From Microcaldota archaeon (GTDB taxonomy: Archaea > Micrarchaeota > Micrarchaeia > Micrarchaeales > Micrarchaeaceae): a stretch of DNA of 45,991 nt. The stretch covers positions 1 to 45,991 of the forward strand of contig JAJZJI010000004.1 in NCBI GenBank assembly GCA_021828345.1. The letters run 5' to 3'. Shown here one piece after another: positions 1 through 8,204 of this stretch (position 1 is the first letter of the stretch; every line of letters begins with the position of its first letter). Made by a program: the position numbers and the translations under genes. Below the pieces are notes generated by a model. That model saw only the letters and a program-made list of their open reading frames with translations. It was not told the DNA's origin and did no database searches.

Positions 1-132
1 AATAATAATACGTATAAAAAATTTATAATGCTTTCTATTTTTGTATCTATTTGTTTACTTAAGTAAAAATATTTTAGTAATATATAAATATTTATACTTC
101 TTAAATTCAATATGAAAAGAGCGCGCCATCGC

Positions 133-140
133 TATATAAA
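133..140 (+). promoter_or_regulatory. TATA box upstream of the first plus-strand ORF
   Basis: TATATAAA lies directly before and partly overlaps the first possible ATG (140). Archaeal transcription starts about 25 bp downstream of the TATA box, so the transcript would begin near 160-166. The in-frame ATG at 167 would then be an almost leaderless start. The assignment rests on motif and distance only. Confidence 0.4.
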
Positions 141-166
141 TGGTGGAACGTAAGTTTCGCGGCAAC

Positions 167-892
167 ATGACAGATGTGATGGTGCTGCCTCGTTTTCTGG
201 GTGATGGATTGAAAAAACTGGGTAGAATAGATAGGATAGCTACGGTGAGGAGAAAGATGAAAAAGATAGTATCAGAAATGGTAAGAGAGGAATGCCATGA
301 TGAACACATAAATAGGCAGATACTTGAAAGCATAACAGAACAAATCTGCCAATCAATAGAGGATATGATAAGCGCGTATATCGTATGTAGACTACATGCC
401 GCAAATGGCATCTACAAAGAATATACATGCAGCATATCAATTGATATAAACAAAATAAGTGCAAATATCATCTCTAACTCCAAAGGAATGGAACCTCTCT
501 CCATTCCCTATCTTATTTTATCTATCCCAATCCAATCCTTCAATTCTCCAGTTATTATATACTTGGCATTCTTCAATTCCGATATATTCTTAGAACCTGT
601 TAAAAACATCACAGCTTTTAATTCATATATTAGCTGTTCGAGTCTTTTTTTAACCGCCGAATCTGATTCTGTTGCAGGTCTTAGTATAGGTAATGCCAAA
701 GCTGTCATTGACGCACCCATAATTAACGCTTTTGCTACATCAAGCCCAGTACGCATACCACCAGATGAGATTATAGGAATTTTAACATTATCCTTTACTA
801 AATATAGAGATGCTGCTGTAGGTATACCCCAATCCCATAAAATTTTTCCAAGGCGCTCTTTATCTTCCATACCCATAGTTCTAGCACGATAA
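167..892 (+). CDS. doubtful ORF; first part protein-like, last part antisense to fni
   Basis: I recognise no family. An open frame runs from 140 or 167 to 892. The first ~110 codons look coding: most codons start with a purine, AGA/AGG and ATA are used as in neighbouring genes, and the predicted protein is charged and helical. From 508 onward the frame lies entirely antisense to fni and reads like a shadow. Either the real gene ends in a large convergent overlap, or it is a decayed gene that lost its stop. The same stretch (about 160-507) is richer in G+C than its surroundings. It also holds inverted repeats: GGCAGAT/ATCTGCC at 314-320 and 345-351, an ATGCC/GGCAT hairpin near 400, and the 485-507 hairpin. 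A structured RNA is therefore an alternative reading. I do not recognise RNase P or SRP RNA in it. Confidence 0.3.
   Translation: MTDVMVLPRFLGDGLKKLGRIDRIATVRRKMKKIVSEMVREECHDEHINRQILESITEQICQSIEDMISAYIVCRLHAANGIYKEYTCSISIDINKISANIISNSKGMEPLSIPYLILSIPIQSFNSPVIIYLAFFNSDIFLEPVKNITAFNSYISCSSLFLTAESDSVAGLSIGNAKAVIDAPIINAFATSSPVRIPPDEIIGILTLSFTKYRDAAVGIPQSHKIFPRRSLSSIPIVLAR
485..507. terminator. 8-bp hairpin between convergent units, possible terminator
   Basis: GGAATGGA and TCCATTCC form a perfect 8-bp stem around a 7-nt loop, immediately beyond the fni stop codon. Read on the plus strand it is followed by a T-rich tract (about 508-520), which would suit termination of the plus-strand transcript. 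On the minus strand no T-run follows. It may also simply stabilise the fni 3' end. Confidence 0.4.
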
Positions 893-1569
893 TATTCAAC
901 TGCAGTATAGCTAGTCCCTCCAGCACCTGCAAGCTCTATTGATTTAACACCTATATTTTCCAATTTTTTTGCTGATCCCCCATCTATTCCGGCGCCTACC
1001 TCCTTTATTATAACGGGAATATCTATACTGTCAACAATACTTTTTATTCCTTTGAGCACATTTTTATATTTTGGTTCTCCTTCAGGCTGCACCAACTCCT
1101 GTGAGGGATTAAGATGCACATAATGTGCATCAGCGTCAAGCATTTCTATTAATTTATTAACATCATTTATCGAAAATCCTGAAGATATTTGGGCGCCGCC
1201 AATATTTGAACCTATAAAAGCATTGGGGGCCATTTTTCTTGCAATAGTGTAGGTATCCTCCAATACTTTATGGTATAGAGCAGCGCGTTGACTGCCTACA
1301 ACCATACCCAAATCAAGCTGCTCTATTGCCATTGCTATATTCTTATTTATAAGTTTGGCACGTTCTGCTCCACCGGTCATTGCTCCGACCATTATAGGCG
1401 CAGAAAAATGATGCCCTAAAAAACTAACAGATGTATCTATATCATCAAGATCTATTTCCGGTATAGGATTATTTAGTATTTTAACACATTCGAATAGCGT
1501 CTTTTGCTCGAATGATACATTACTATTTAGACATATATCTATATGTTCCTCTTTTCTAGACATTATCAT
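508..1569 (-). CDS. fni: type 2 isopentenyl-diphosphate delta-isomerase
   Basis: The product interconverts isopentenyl and dimethylallyl diphosphate using reduced FMN in the cytoplasm, feeding archaeal ether-lipid synthesis. The protein follows the IDI-2 family: an N-terminal SRKEEHI block, the APIMVGAMTGG strand, GSQRAAL, a central HLNPSQELVQPEGE block that holds the family catalytic and substrate residues, then IIKEVGAGI, ELAGAGGTSYTAVE and the C-terminal ISSGGMRTGLD phosphate/FMN-binding glycine loop. The frame extends upstream to a GTG at 1623. Family N-termini begin close to SRKEEHI, so I prefer ATG 1569 (ATG 1563 is also possible). It is the last gene of a minus-strand run behind two mTERF-like genes, about 30-85 bp downstream of the second. 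Family identity is secure. Which isoprenoid pathway it serves is not visible here, but dxr lies 5 kb away. Confidence 0.95.
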   Translation of the reverse strand: MIMSRKEEHIDICLNSNVSFEQKTLFECVKILNNPIPEIDLDDIDTSVSFLGHHFSAPIMVGAMTGGAERAKLINKNIAMAIEQLDLGMVVGSQRAALYHKVLEDTYTIARKMAPNAFIGSNIGGAQISSGFSINDVNKLIEMLDADAHYVHLNPSQELVQPEGEPKYKNVLKGIKSIVDSIDIPVIIKEVGAGIDGGSAKKLENIGVKSIELAGAGGTSYTAVEYYRARTMGMEDKERLGKILWDWGIPTAASLYLVKDNVKIPIISSGGMRTGLDVAKALIMGASMTALALPILRPATESDSAVKKRLEQLIYELKAVMFLTGSKNISELKNAKYIITGELKDWIGIDKIR

Positions 1570-1654
1570 GTTTATTTTTTCCTTTAGCTTCTCATTTGGA
1601 ATACTTTTTGACACTAAAAACACTAAAGATTATAACAAAACCTAATTTATTAAA

Positions 1655-2938
1655 TTATTCTTTTAGAATTGATAGTGCATTAAATCTGTCAATATGAGCA
1701 TGTCCATTATTAAAATTACCACCATGAAAAAGCAGCATGGCACACTGACTTTTATCAAATCCACATTCTTTTATTTTTTTAACATATTTGGTTATCTCTC
1801 CATTATTTGCAGCTAAAATTGTGTTATTTGATATAATTATTTTATAACAAACTTCGGGATTTGGCCAAATAGTTAATAGCGTTTTTATATTATTTTTAAA
1901 GATCTTATATTGCAATGCTAAAATATTGGAATTTTTATATATAATATCATTACAATCCTCTTCAAACATAGATGAATACATCGTATTTAGTATATTTAGT
2001 GTACTTTCGCTTTTGTTAAATAATATTTCTAAATTTGAGAGAATGTAGTCTTTTATTTTAACAAAATCCAATTTGTGTTTATTAAATATGTCAACTATTG
2101 CATTAGCTTCTATATTGTACTCGTATATTTTTGCTCCTGATTTAATTACTTGTATTATTTCATCATTACTTAAATGCAGTTTTTTTAACACATCTATCGA
2201 ATTCTTAAAATCATCATGTGAAAAAAAGAATAGATTTTGTATATTAATATCTTTTAACTCCGCATTACTAATACCTAAATTACTTAGCGTTTTTAATATA
2301 TTTGATGCATTGCAATAATTTTCCGGTAATAACTCAGCTTGACAGATAATTTTTGGTATTATATGATTTAAATCAGCATTTATGCATGCGCGTATTGTCT
2401 GCTCTATAGACTCAATATTTATATCAAACATTGCGCTGCCTTTTAGTTTTAACATCGAACCTATTGAATTTAGGTCCATATATTTTGTCAATATATTTAA
2501 TACTGTGGAGATCTTAACGTAATCTATATTTATTATTGATGGATTTTGAAGTGTAAACAATTTCCAATCATCACCTAAAATATCCTTTAATATAGCATTT
2601 GATATATTTGCATTTATTTTATTAAATTCATTTATATTGACATATTTATGCCCTAAAATTTGTAATATCTGTGTATCTGAAAATGATTCTTTTGACATTA
2701 CGCTTCTAAATTCAAGCAGCTTATTTGGATTTGGTATAGAATTACTACTAAGCATATCAGTTATGTAGCATAACTCAGCACCCATCTCTTCTAAAATTTT
2801 TATACTATGTTTAGTAGAATTTATAGTATAATCAGAATTGTTTTGCAGTTTGTATGACACATAAACATCCCGGTCATAAATACGTATCAACTCCATAATG
2901 GGTAGAGGTACAACTTTTTTATTATTAGTTAGATTCAT
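1655..2938 (-). CDS. mTERF-like helical repeat protein B
   Basis: A protein of about 427 residues with no membrane segment, built of degenerate helical repeats about 33-36 residues long. Typical units read L-x-x-LGIS-x-x-EL followed by a hydrophobic helix, as in the mitochondrial transcription termination factor (mTERF) superhelix. The repeats are clearest in the middle (about residues 200-330) and most lack the signature proline. The start is placed at ATG 2938, which overlaps the upstream mTERF-like gene by 14 bp (the upstream stop lies inside this gene's first codons); ATGs at 2944 and 2956 are alternatives. Translational coupling to that gene and the position before fni suggest one operon. 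mTERF proteins bind DNA or RNA in eukaryotic organelles. A nucleic-acid role here is inference. A diverged repeat protein of another kind cannot be excluded. Confidence 0.65.
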   Translation of the reverse strand: MNLTNNKKVVPLPIMELIRIYDRDVYVSYKLQNNSDYTINSTKHSIKILEEMGAELCYITDMLSSNSIPNPNKLLEFRSVMSKESFSDTQILQILGHKYVNINEFNKINANISNAILKDILGDDWKLFTLQNPSIINIDYVKISTVLNILTKYMDLNSIGSMLKLKGSAMFDINIESIEQTIRACINADLNHIIPKIICQAELLPENYCNASNILKTLSNLGISNAELKDINIQNLFFFSHDDFKNSIDVLKKLHLSNDEIIQVIKSGAKIYEYNIEANAIVDIFNKHKLDFVKIKDYILSNLEILFNKSESTLNILNTMYSSMFEEDCNDIIYKNSNILALQYKIFKNNIKTLLTIWPNPEVCYKIIISNNTILAANNGEITKYVKKIKECGFDKSQCAMLLFHGGNFNNGHAHIDRFNALSILKE

Positions 2939-3923
2939 CCTCATCAACCACCGCATTTCTAAGCATATTTATTCTTGCAGAGTATATAAGATCTATATCA
3001 ATTTTTCCTATTAAAATGTCAACAAATAGCTTTTGATCCTTATATATTAACATTTTCATATATTTTTTAAGATTATGCGCATGTATAACATTTAGTGAAT
3101 TTATTATAGATTTTGAGTACAATAATGTAGGTGCATCCATTATAATTGCTTTGATTGTAGATTTTGGTATATCAAAAGAGCTCATATGCTCTAACATAAG
3201 ATTTACTAAATTGTCACTTATAAGAACATGATGATCCTTTTTCACAAGATTAACTATGTCGCTATTTTCAAATCCATAAGATTTTAGTTGCTCTATTATA
3301 AATTGATCCTTTATAATATTGAAATCAAAAAACGCGAAAATACTATCAGATGATGTTTTTATAACTAATTCTTTTAGATCTTTTAAATCCATCCCAAGTG
3401 ATGTAAATAACCGTACTATTCTAATCGTATTTATCGATTCATAATTTAAAACATTCGGATTTTCAATTATTAACGTTTTGAGTTCCTCTTTTTTAATATC
3501 CAAATTTAAATATATGTCAATCATACTTTTGACATTTTTTGCTGTATATGAAAGCAATGGTGTTTGTAATAATACATATACCGTTTCAGCATTAGAGAAT
3601 ATACACCCCTTGAATATCGCCATATACTCAGGTATTTTTTCTATCTTTGAGGCCAAATGCTCGATTACAAGGAAATTGGAATTGCCTGCAGATATATTCT
3701 CCATTAAATTAAGCCTCATATTTAGTGGAACACCAATAAAAGATAATTTTTTTAATAGATTACTAAAACGCTCGTACCTTGCTTCACTATCTATGTACTT
3801 AAGTACACTATAAGAGCGTAAAAGCTCATCTTTTGGCATAAACACATTGCACTGCATAGCTATTCTAGAAGAATAATCATCAGATTCTACAATATCAATG
3901 TGCTTATATCGATCACTTAGCAA
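2925..3923 (-). CDS. mTERF-like helical repeat protein A
   Basis: A 332-residue soluble protein made of repeats of about 34 residues. Repeats with the mTERF-type proline are seen at TPLL (P122), NPNVL (P156) and APTLL (P265). Between them are units in which the proline is replaced (near 191 and 231). Each unit has the L-x-x-LG/GF helix pair expected of mTERF motifs. The start is TTG 3923: the same frame has a stop shortly upstream, no ATG is present before codon 23, and a GGTG Shine-Dalgarno sits 5 nt ahead. It is the first gene of the A-B-fni run and is transcribed away from the HerA-type ATPase gene across a 90-bp gap. Function is unknown. Family knowledge suggests nucleic-acid binding. Confidence 0.7.
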   Translation of the reverse strand: MLSDRYKHIDIVESDDYSSRIAMQCNVFMPKDELLRSYSVLKYIDSEARYERFSNLLKKLSFIGVPLNMRLNLMENISAGNSNFLVIEHLASKIEKIPEYMAIFKGCIFSNAETVYVLLQTPLLSYTAKNVKSMIDIYLNLDIKKEELKTLIIENPNVLNYESINTIRIVRLFTSLGMDLKDLKELVIKTSSDSIFAFFDFNIIKDQFIIEQLKSYGFENSDIVNLVKKDHHVLISDNLVNLMLEHMSSFDIPKSTIKAIIMDAPTLLYSKSIINSLNVIHAHNLKKYMKMLIYKDQKLFVDILIGKIDIDLIYSARINMLRNAVVDEDESN

Positions 3924-3928
3924 AAAAG

Positions 3929-3932
3929 CACC
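3929..3932 (-). promoter_or_regulatory. GGTG Shine-Dalgarno deciding a TTG start
   Basis: GGTG lies 5 nt before TTG 3923 on the minus strand, matching the archaeal anti-SD complement GGTGA. It supports the non-ATG start of mTERF-like protein A. Confidence 0.5.
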
Positions 3933-3990
3933 ACATTAGAGCTTAACTTAATGTAATATATATTGCTTGTGTTTGCACACGTTTAATTAC

Positions 3991-4003
3991 AAATATATAT
4001 TTA
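3991..4003 (+). promoter_or_regulatory. TATA box of the HerA-type ATPase gene
   Basis: AAATATATATTTA in the 90-bp gap between divergent genes. From its centre, a start site near 4020-4024 would be expected. That falls just after the ATG at 4014 and would favour translation from the in-frame ATG at 4062. The sequence is nearly palindromic and could also serve the minus strand. Confidence 0.45.
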
Positions 4004-4013
4004 TTCCATAGAT

Positions 4014-5777
4014 ATGGTAAATTCTGTCTTCTGTTTCTTTTACAAAATATTGTGTGTTAATATGTTAAAGTATTTTAAAAAACGCGACAGAGCGGAACGT
4101 GATGCCTCTTTTTTTATAGGCAGATCTATTAGTACGCTCAAATTAGATAAGGTATTAAGAGCGGATTTTATAAGAGGGCATGCAAATATTAGAACATTTA
4201 ATGAATTTAGATGGAAACATAGTTTCAAAGATATATATTTAGATGCCAAAACTGAGGCAAATCCACATATTCTTATAGTAGGCTCTTCTGGTTATGGAAA
4301 AAGCACCTTGATTAAATCATTAATAATCGAAATAAATAATTGCAAAATACCTATAATTTTATTTGATGGACATAATGAACATTCAGATATTTTAAAATTA
4401 ATAAGAGGAAATTTGTATAATTTAGCTTATAGGCCATTTAACTTTTTTGCACTAGATGGATTATTACCCGATGAAAAAATAAACAATCTAATAGAATTAT
4501 TTAGTAAGGTTTATACATTTGGAGCACTGCAGGAAAATATGATAAGAAGAGTGCTTAGCTATATGTATAGAAAGTTTACACATTTTTCTAGCAGTGATAA
4601 TCAACCTAACATAAACAGTTTTATATCAGAATTGCTTATATTTAAAAAAAATGCTAGTAACCTAAATGAAAAAAATAGAATCGATAGTATATTGCAACGA
4701 TTTTATACACTTTCCAAAATAATACCAGATAATAGTGCTATAAACCCACAAGAAATTTTCGATAAAAGCTGCGTCTTTCAATTATCTAATATAAGAAATA
4801 ATGATTTGCGAATTATGTATATAGATAGTATAATAGAATTTTTATATAGACATATGAAAAATGATGGCATTAACATAAGCATTTCAAGATATATAGTAAT
4901 TGATGAAGGCAAAGCGCTAATAGATAGGGCTGGGGATATTTTATCTCACTTCTTTATAGAAGCGCGAAAATTTGGTTATGGTATGGTACTTGTATCAAAT
5001 ACCCCAATACTGCCAAATGGAATTGTATCCAATACCTCTACAATAATATCGTTTGGGCTAAGAGAACCATCAGAAATCGCATACATTTCAAATATTATAG
5101 GTTCTGGAATACAAGAAAAATCAAATATTATTAAATCTACAATCGGTACCCTCAAAAAGAATACTGCAATAGTATCAAGCTATAATTTAAAACCTATAAT
5201 TATCAAAACCCCACATTATTCAAATTTGCATATATCTACAAACAACATAGAAGAAAAGCTTGATGAAAAAACACCCTTAATAAAAAAATTATCCAAAAAG
5301 ATAGTTCCATTAAATTGGATTATTAAAAATGCAAACTTAAACTCAATAGAACTAGAGAAATTAAAAAACTCTGATCTTTTAAGATTTGGATATATTGATA
5401 AATCTAATACAGAGTATGTAATTAACAATAAGAATAATTTAAGCATTGAACATGAACTATGTATTAGGAATATATCAGAAATACTTTCGAATAGTGGTAT
5501 AAAAAATATTATCACGAATGGTAAAGGACCGGATATTATAGCATATTATAATGGTAGCATATGTATAGAATACGAAACGGGTAGAAAAAATATAAATGAT
5601 ACGATAAAAATGCTAAACAATAGAAATTATATGAATATAATCGTAGTGGTAAATGATCTAAAATACAACAATTATTTGGTAATAGATAAACCTCATATAA
5701 AAATAATAAGATATTCGGATATTAGCAATCTCCCAATGATCATTAAATCTTTAATTGCTTCTAACAGAGATATTTAG
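4014..5777 (+). CDS. HerA/VirB4-type ATPase with C-terminal nuclease-like domain
   Basis: A 587-residue soluble protein. Residues 80-360 form a HerA/FtsK-superfamily pump ATPase: Walker A GSSGYGKST (90-98), then LFDGHNEH, and Walker B YIVIDEG (D297, E298), with a following helix rich in aromatic and small residues. Such ATPases are hexameric DNA or protein translocases. Residues about 430-480 look like a winged helix. Residues 480-587 carry GPD (D507) then IEYETG (E519, E521), the D...ExE arrangement of PD-(D/E)XK nuclease folds. The usual lysine is not obvious; R524 or K525 might replace it. No NurA or Mre11-Rad50 partner is adjacent. The start could be ATG 4014 or ATG 4062. DNA processing or transfer is the likely role; conjugation, import or defence are all possible. 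Confidence 0.75.
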   Translation: MVNSVFCFFYKILCVNMLKYFKKRDRAERDASFFIGRSISTLKLDKVLRADFIRGHANIRTFNEFRWKHSFKDIYLDAKTEANPHILIVGSSGYGKSTLIKSLIIEINNCKIPIILFDGHNEHSDILKLIRGNLYNLAYRPFNFFALDGLLPDEKINNLIELFSKVYTFGALQENMIRRVLSYMYRKFTHFSSSDNQPNINSFISELLIFKKNASNLNEKNRIDSILQRFYTLSKIIPDNSAINPQEIFDKSCVFQLSNIRNNDLRIMYIDSIIEFLYRHMKNDGINISISRYIVIDEGKALIDRAGDILSHFFIEARKFGYGMVLVSNTPILPNGIVSNTSTIISFGLREPSEIAYISNIIGSGIQEKSNIIKSTIGTLKKNTAIVSSYNLKPIIIKTPHYSNLHISTNNIEEKLDEKTPLIKKLSKKIVPLNWIIKNANLNSIELEKLKNSDLLRFGYIDKSNTEYVINNKNNLSIEHELCIRNISEILSNSGIKNIITNGKGPDIIAYYNGSICIEYETGRKNINDTIKMLNNRNYMNIIVVVNDLKYNNYLVIDKPHIKIIRYSDISNLPMIIKSLIASNRDI

Positions 5778-5856
5778 ATTTTTGTAGCATGCTGTAGTAT
5801 GCCATAATCCTTAAATATCTTGATGATCAAACAAATTACTCTATAATAAACACTTA

Positions 5857-5861
5857 GGTGA
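5857..5861 (+). promoter_or_regulatory. Shine-Dalgarno GGTGA
   Basis: GGTGA ends 4 nt before ATG 5866. It matches the 3' end of archaeal 16S rRNA and supports that start. Confidence 0.5.
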
Positions 5862-5865
5862 AACC

Positions 5866-6309
5866 ATGGAAAAGAATGAAAATATGAAATTAGTTAACAG
5901 CATAGCATACTCTGAGATAGTTTTAGGCGCAAAAAAACTACAGCTAACAGAGCTCGGAACACTTGAAAGAGCCACACTTCTTGAAGAAATTGCACATAAA
6001 ATAGGAAATTTGTCACTCAAAATTAACAAAGTAGAAGATTGCGAACTTGATATGGGATATGAGAGATTTGAGGTTGTAAAGATGTTACATGCCAATGTAC
6101 GTGCCTTAATAGAGCAGCGTAAGCAAAAAATTGACGATGGTAAAGTGTATATAGAACCACGAATGGCAAAGGAACTATCCAATATAGTTATAACAATACT
6201 AACAGATAAAGAAAAAGAGGATAGACGATTTGTGGAGGGTGTAAACGATATACACAAGCATCTTCGCAGTATAGCATTAGAGGAATATAAAAAGCATCTA
6301 AGAAAGTGA
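5866..6309 (+). CDS. unknown helical protein, 147 aa
   Basis: I do not recognise this protein. It is 147 residues, highly charged, with no membrane segment, and reads as a bundle of helices. Long amphipathic stretches occur around residues 30-60 (ERATLLEEIAHKI), 75-95 (HANVRALIEQRKQKI) and at the lysine-rich C-terminus. A strong Shine-Dalgarno precedes ATG 5866. It ends exactly where the convergent dxr gene ends (6309/6310), so the two transcripts must meet there. The small size, charge and lack of cysteines or obvious catalytic motifs suggest a structural or binding protein, but that is a guess. Confidence 0.7.
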   Translation: MEKNENMKLVNSIAYSEIVLGAKKLQLTELGTLERATLLEEIAHKIGNLSLKINKVEDCELDMGYERFEVVKMLHANVRALIEQRKQKIDDGKVYIEPRMAKELSNIVITILTDKEKEDRRFVEGVNDIHKHLRSIALEEYKKHLRK

Positions 6310-7443
6310 CTACGCGTAGTCTCTTCTTATTCTATTTTTTATTTCATTATCCAGTTCTATTATACTATGTATACTCTGGTTATATTCTATTTGATGGTAT
6401 GATAACTCTTTTTCAATTATTTTTGGTATCATGTCAAAACCAATTTTTTTATCCAAAAAAAGACCAACTGCAGCCTCATTTGAGGCATTTAATGCAACGG
6501 ACATACTACCGTCTATTCTTCCAGCGGATAGTGCAAGCCTAAAACAAGGATACCTATTAATATCTAACTCAGAAAAACTCAATGTTTTTACAGCTACAAG
6601 ATCAAGCTGCTTCCATTCAGAACATGGCCTTTTTGGATAAGATAAAACATGTTTGATGGGCATATGCATATCAGGATAACTTAGAAGCGCCTTATATGAA
6701 CCATCATTAAATTCCACCATACCATGTATTATACTCTCTTTATGTAAAAAAACACTTATTTTACTAAAGTCTATACCAAAGAGCCATCGCGCCTCTATTA
6801 CCTCAAAACCCTTATTCATTAAGGTGGCACAGTCTATAGTTATCTTCTTACCCATAACCCATGTAGGATGGGCGAGCGCCTCCTCTACCGAAACGCTCGC
6901 CAGTTTTTCTATAGGATGGTCTCTGAACGCCCCGCCACTTGCTGTTAATATAATACGTTTTATAGGACCATATGTAACCCCCGAACGCATCTCGCAATCT
7001 CCCATAAGGCATTGCCATATAGCATTATGTTCGCTATCTATTGGAAGTATTTTAACGCCCTGTTTTTTTGCAGTTTCCATTACAATACTACCAGCCATAA
7101 CAAGTACCTCCTTATTTGCTATAGCAATGGTCCTTTTAGCATTTATTGCATTAATCGTTGAAAGTAACCCCGCAGAACCAACCGTTGATATTATCACGAG
7201 ATCATTTTCAGAAAGCGCTGCAATTGCCTCCTGTGGCATTACATATGAATTATTCCAACATGAAGAAGTTATTTTTGGAGACCATACGTATTTAGGCTTG
7301 AATTCAAGCACCTGACGCTCTAATAATTCAAGATTATTATTTCCTGAAAGACCCACAACATTTATGCGCTTATCCATTCTAATTATATCTAAGGTCTGTC
7401 TACCAATCGATCCGGTGCTCCCTATAATAGATACGTTTTTCAC
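6310..7443 (-). CDS. dxr: 1-deoxy-D-xylulose 5-phosphate reductoisomerase
   Basis: The enzyme makes 2-C-methyl-D-erythritol 4-phosphate from DXP with NADPH, the committed step of the bacterial and plastid MEP isoprenoid pathway. All hallmarks are present and in order: GSTGSIGRQTLDI (NADPH loop, residues 8-20), the TVGSAG block, ANKEVLVMAG, LPIDSEHNAIWQ (metal-binding Asp and Glu), ILTASGGAF (flexible active-site region), HPTWVMGKKITIDCATLMNKGFEVIEA split over the dimer and metal sites, and the small C-terminal helical domain. At 377 residues it is close to the usual ~390-400. The gene looks intact. Archaea normally use the mevalonate route, so transfer from bacteria is the likely origin. No dxs or other MEP gene is in the window. 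It stands alone, convergent with the 5866 gene. Confidence 0.96.
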   Translation of the reverse strand: MKNVSIIGSTGSIGRQTLDIIRMDKRINVVGLSGNNNLELLERQVLEFKPKYVWSPKITSSCWNNSYVMPQEAIAALSENDLVIISTVGSAGLLSTINAINAKRTIAIANKEVLVMAGSIVMETAKKQGVKILPIDSEHNAIWQCLMGDCEMRSGVTYGPIKRIILTASGGAFRDHPIEKLASVSVEEALAHPTWVMGKKITIDCATLMNKGFEVIEARWLFGIDFSKISVFLHKESIIHGMVEFNDGSYKALLSYPDMHMPIKHVLSYPKRPCSEWKQLDLVAVKTLSFSELDINRYPCFRLALSAGRIDGSMSVALNASNEAAVGLFLDKKIGFDMIPKIIEKELSYHQIEYNQSIHSIIELDNEIKNRIRRDYA

Positions 7444-7605
7444 TAAATCAACAAATGCTTTATTCGATAATAAATATAAAGCATTGCATTGATGTTCTAC
7501 TATTGTCTATTTTATTAATTGTTTTGAATGCGAAAACATACAATCTATATTTAAGTATAATTTACAAATGTTTATAGAAGCAGCACTACTATATTCCCCG
7601 TTCGG

Positions 7606-7794
7606 GAGATAGCCCAAACAGTATCGTCTATAACGGGCTCACCTGGTATTCTTTTAGGATCAATTGCAGGCATATCATTAATTGTTGCGGGTATAAGCAT
7701 ATTAAGCATAATGATGATTTCTGTAAAAATAAACATATTGTATAAGATCATTTATATTAGTTCATCTGAATATAATCGTTCTATCGTTTTATAA
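7606..7794 (+). pseudogene. fragment of a MacB/FtsX-type ABC permease
   Basis: The 308-bp gap after dxr has no intact gene. In one plus frame (codons from 7606 to the TAA at 7792) it reads ITGSPGILLGSIAGISLI, then VAGISILSIMMISV. This matches the FtsX-domain core of MacB-like permeases (IAGISLLVGGIGIMNIMLVSV). The expected TERTREIG segment that should follow is replaced by unrelated residues, and no start codon or upstream domain is present. It is therefore a decayed remnant. Its 3' end overlaps the truncated transposase on the other strand. The frame assignment comes from my own translation. Confidence 0.55.
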
Positions 7795-8147
7795 CTAATA
7801 TCAATACTACAAAATGCGCCGAAAAGTGATAGTAATCCTGCCATCGGCCTATTATTTTCAGAAAAAATTGATTTTAAGAGCAATACAACTACTTTTTGTT
7901 GAAGCGATAATTTTTTAGGCCTTCCAACATTCGAACTTTTAATGTTAATACTATCAATCGCACGTTTGGTGAGATTGTTCAATTCTTTTGCAACATATCT
8001 TATACGTTCGGCATATTCTTTTTCATATAGTTTCCAATTTGTTGGGCTTTTCATCGATAATGTTCCATAAACTTCCATTAAGTCCCTAAACTCGTTGAGA
8101 AATTTTTGGACCTGTTTATTAGTTAACCTTTTGTTCTTTTTCATCAT
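7752..8147 (-). pseudogene. truncated IS transposase, N-terminal part only
   Basis: The 131-residue product has a helical, basic N-terminus, then GRPKKLSLQQKVVVLLLK, then a block ending in YKTIERLYSDE. This is the layout of the N-terminal region of archaeal IS transposases, in which the DDE catalytic domain follows directly after the ERLYSDE-type sequence. Here the frame stops two residues later, so the entire catalytic domain is missing and the element cannot transpose itself. It lies divergent to a DUF2080 gene, a known companion of archaeal IS elements. It could still bind IS ends and act as a repressor. The cut coincides with the permease remnant, which marks a rearranged scar. Confidence 0.7.
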
Positions 8148-8170
8148 ATTATTATTAGATAGAAAGATAT

Positions 8171-8186
8171 TTAAATATATATTTAA
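8171..8186. promoter_or_regulatory. 16-bp AT palindrome, likely bidirectional TATA
   Basis: TTAAATATATATTTAA is a perfect palindrome in the 57-bp gap between the truncated transposase (start 8147) and the DUF2080 gene (start 8205). Its centre lies about 26 bp from ATG 8205 and about 31 bp from the transposase ATG. One TATA element could therefore drive both divergent genes. Confidence 0.5.
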
Positions 8187-8204
8187 TATATATTAAGTGG
8201 TGCT

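Noticed and set aside
240..464. Minus-strand frames over the first 460 bases
   Set aside because: They are rich in Cys, Leu and Ser in a way typical of antisense frames, and no start signal precedes them.
160..510. RNase P RNA or SRP RNA
   Set aside because: The G+C rise and stem-loops prompted a check, but I could not find the conserved RNase P core or the SRP helix 8 sequence.
6306..7315. Plus-strand open frames within the dxr region
   Set aside because: They lie antisense to dxr, whose motifs are complete. Their products show no family pattern.
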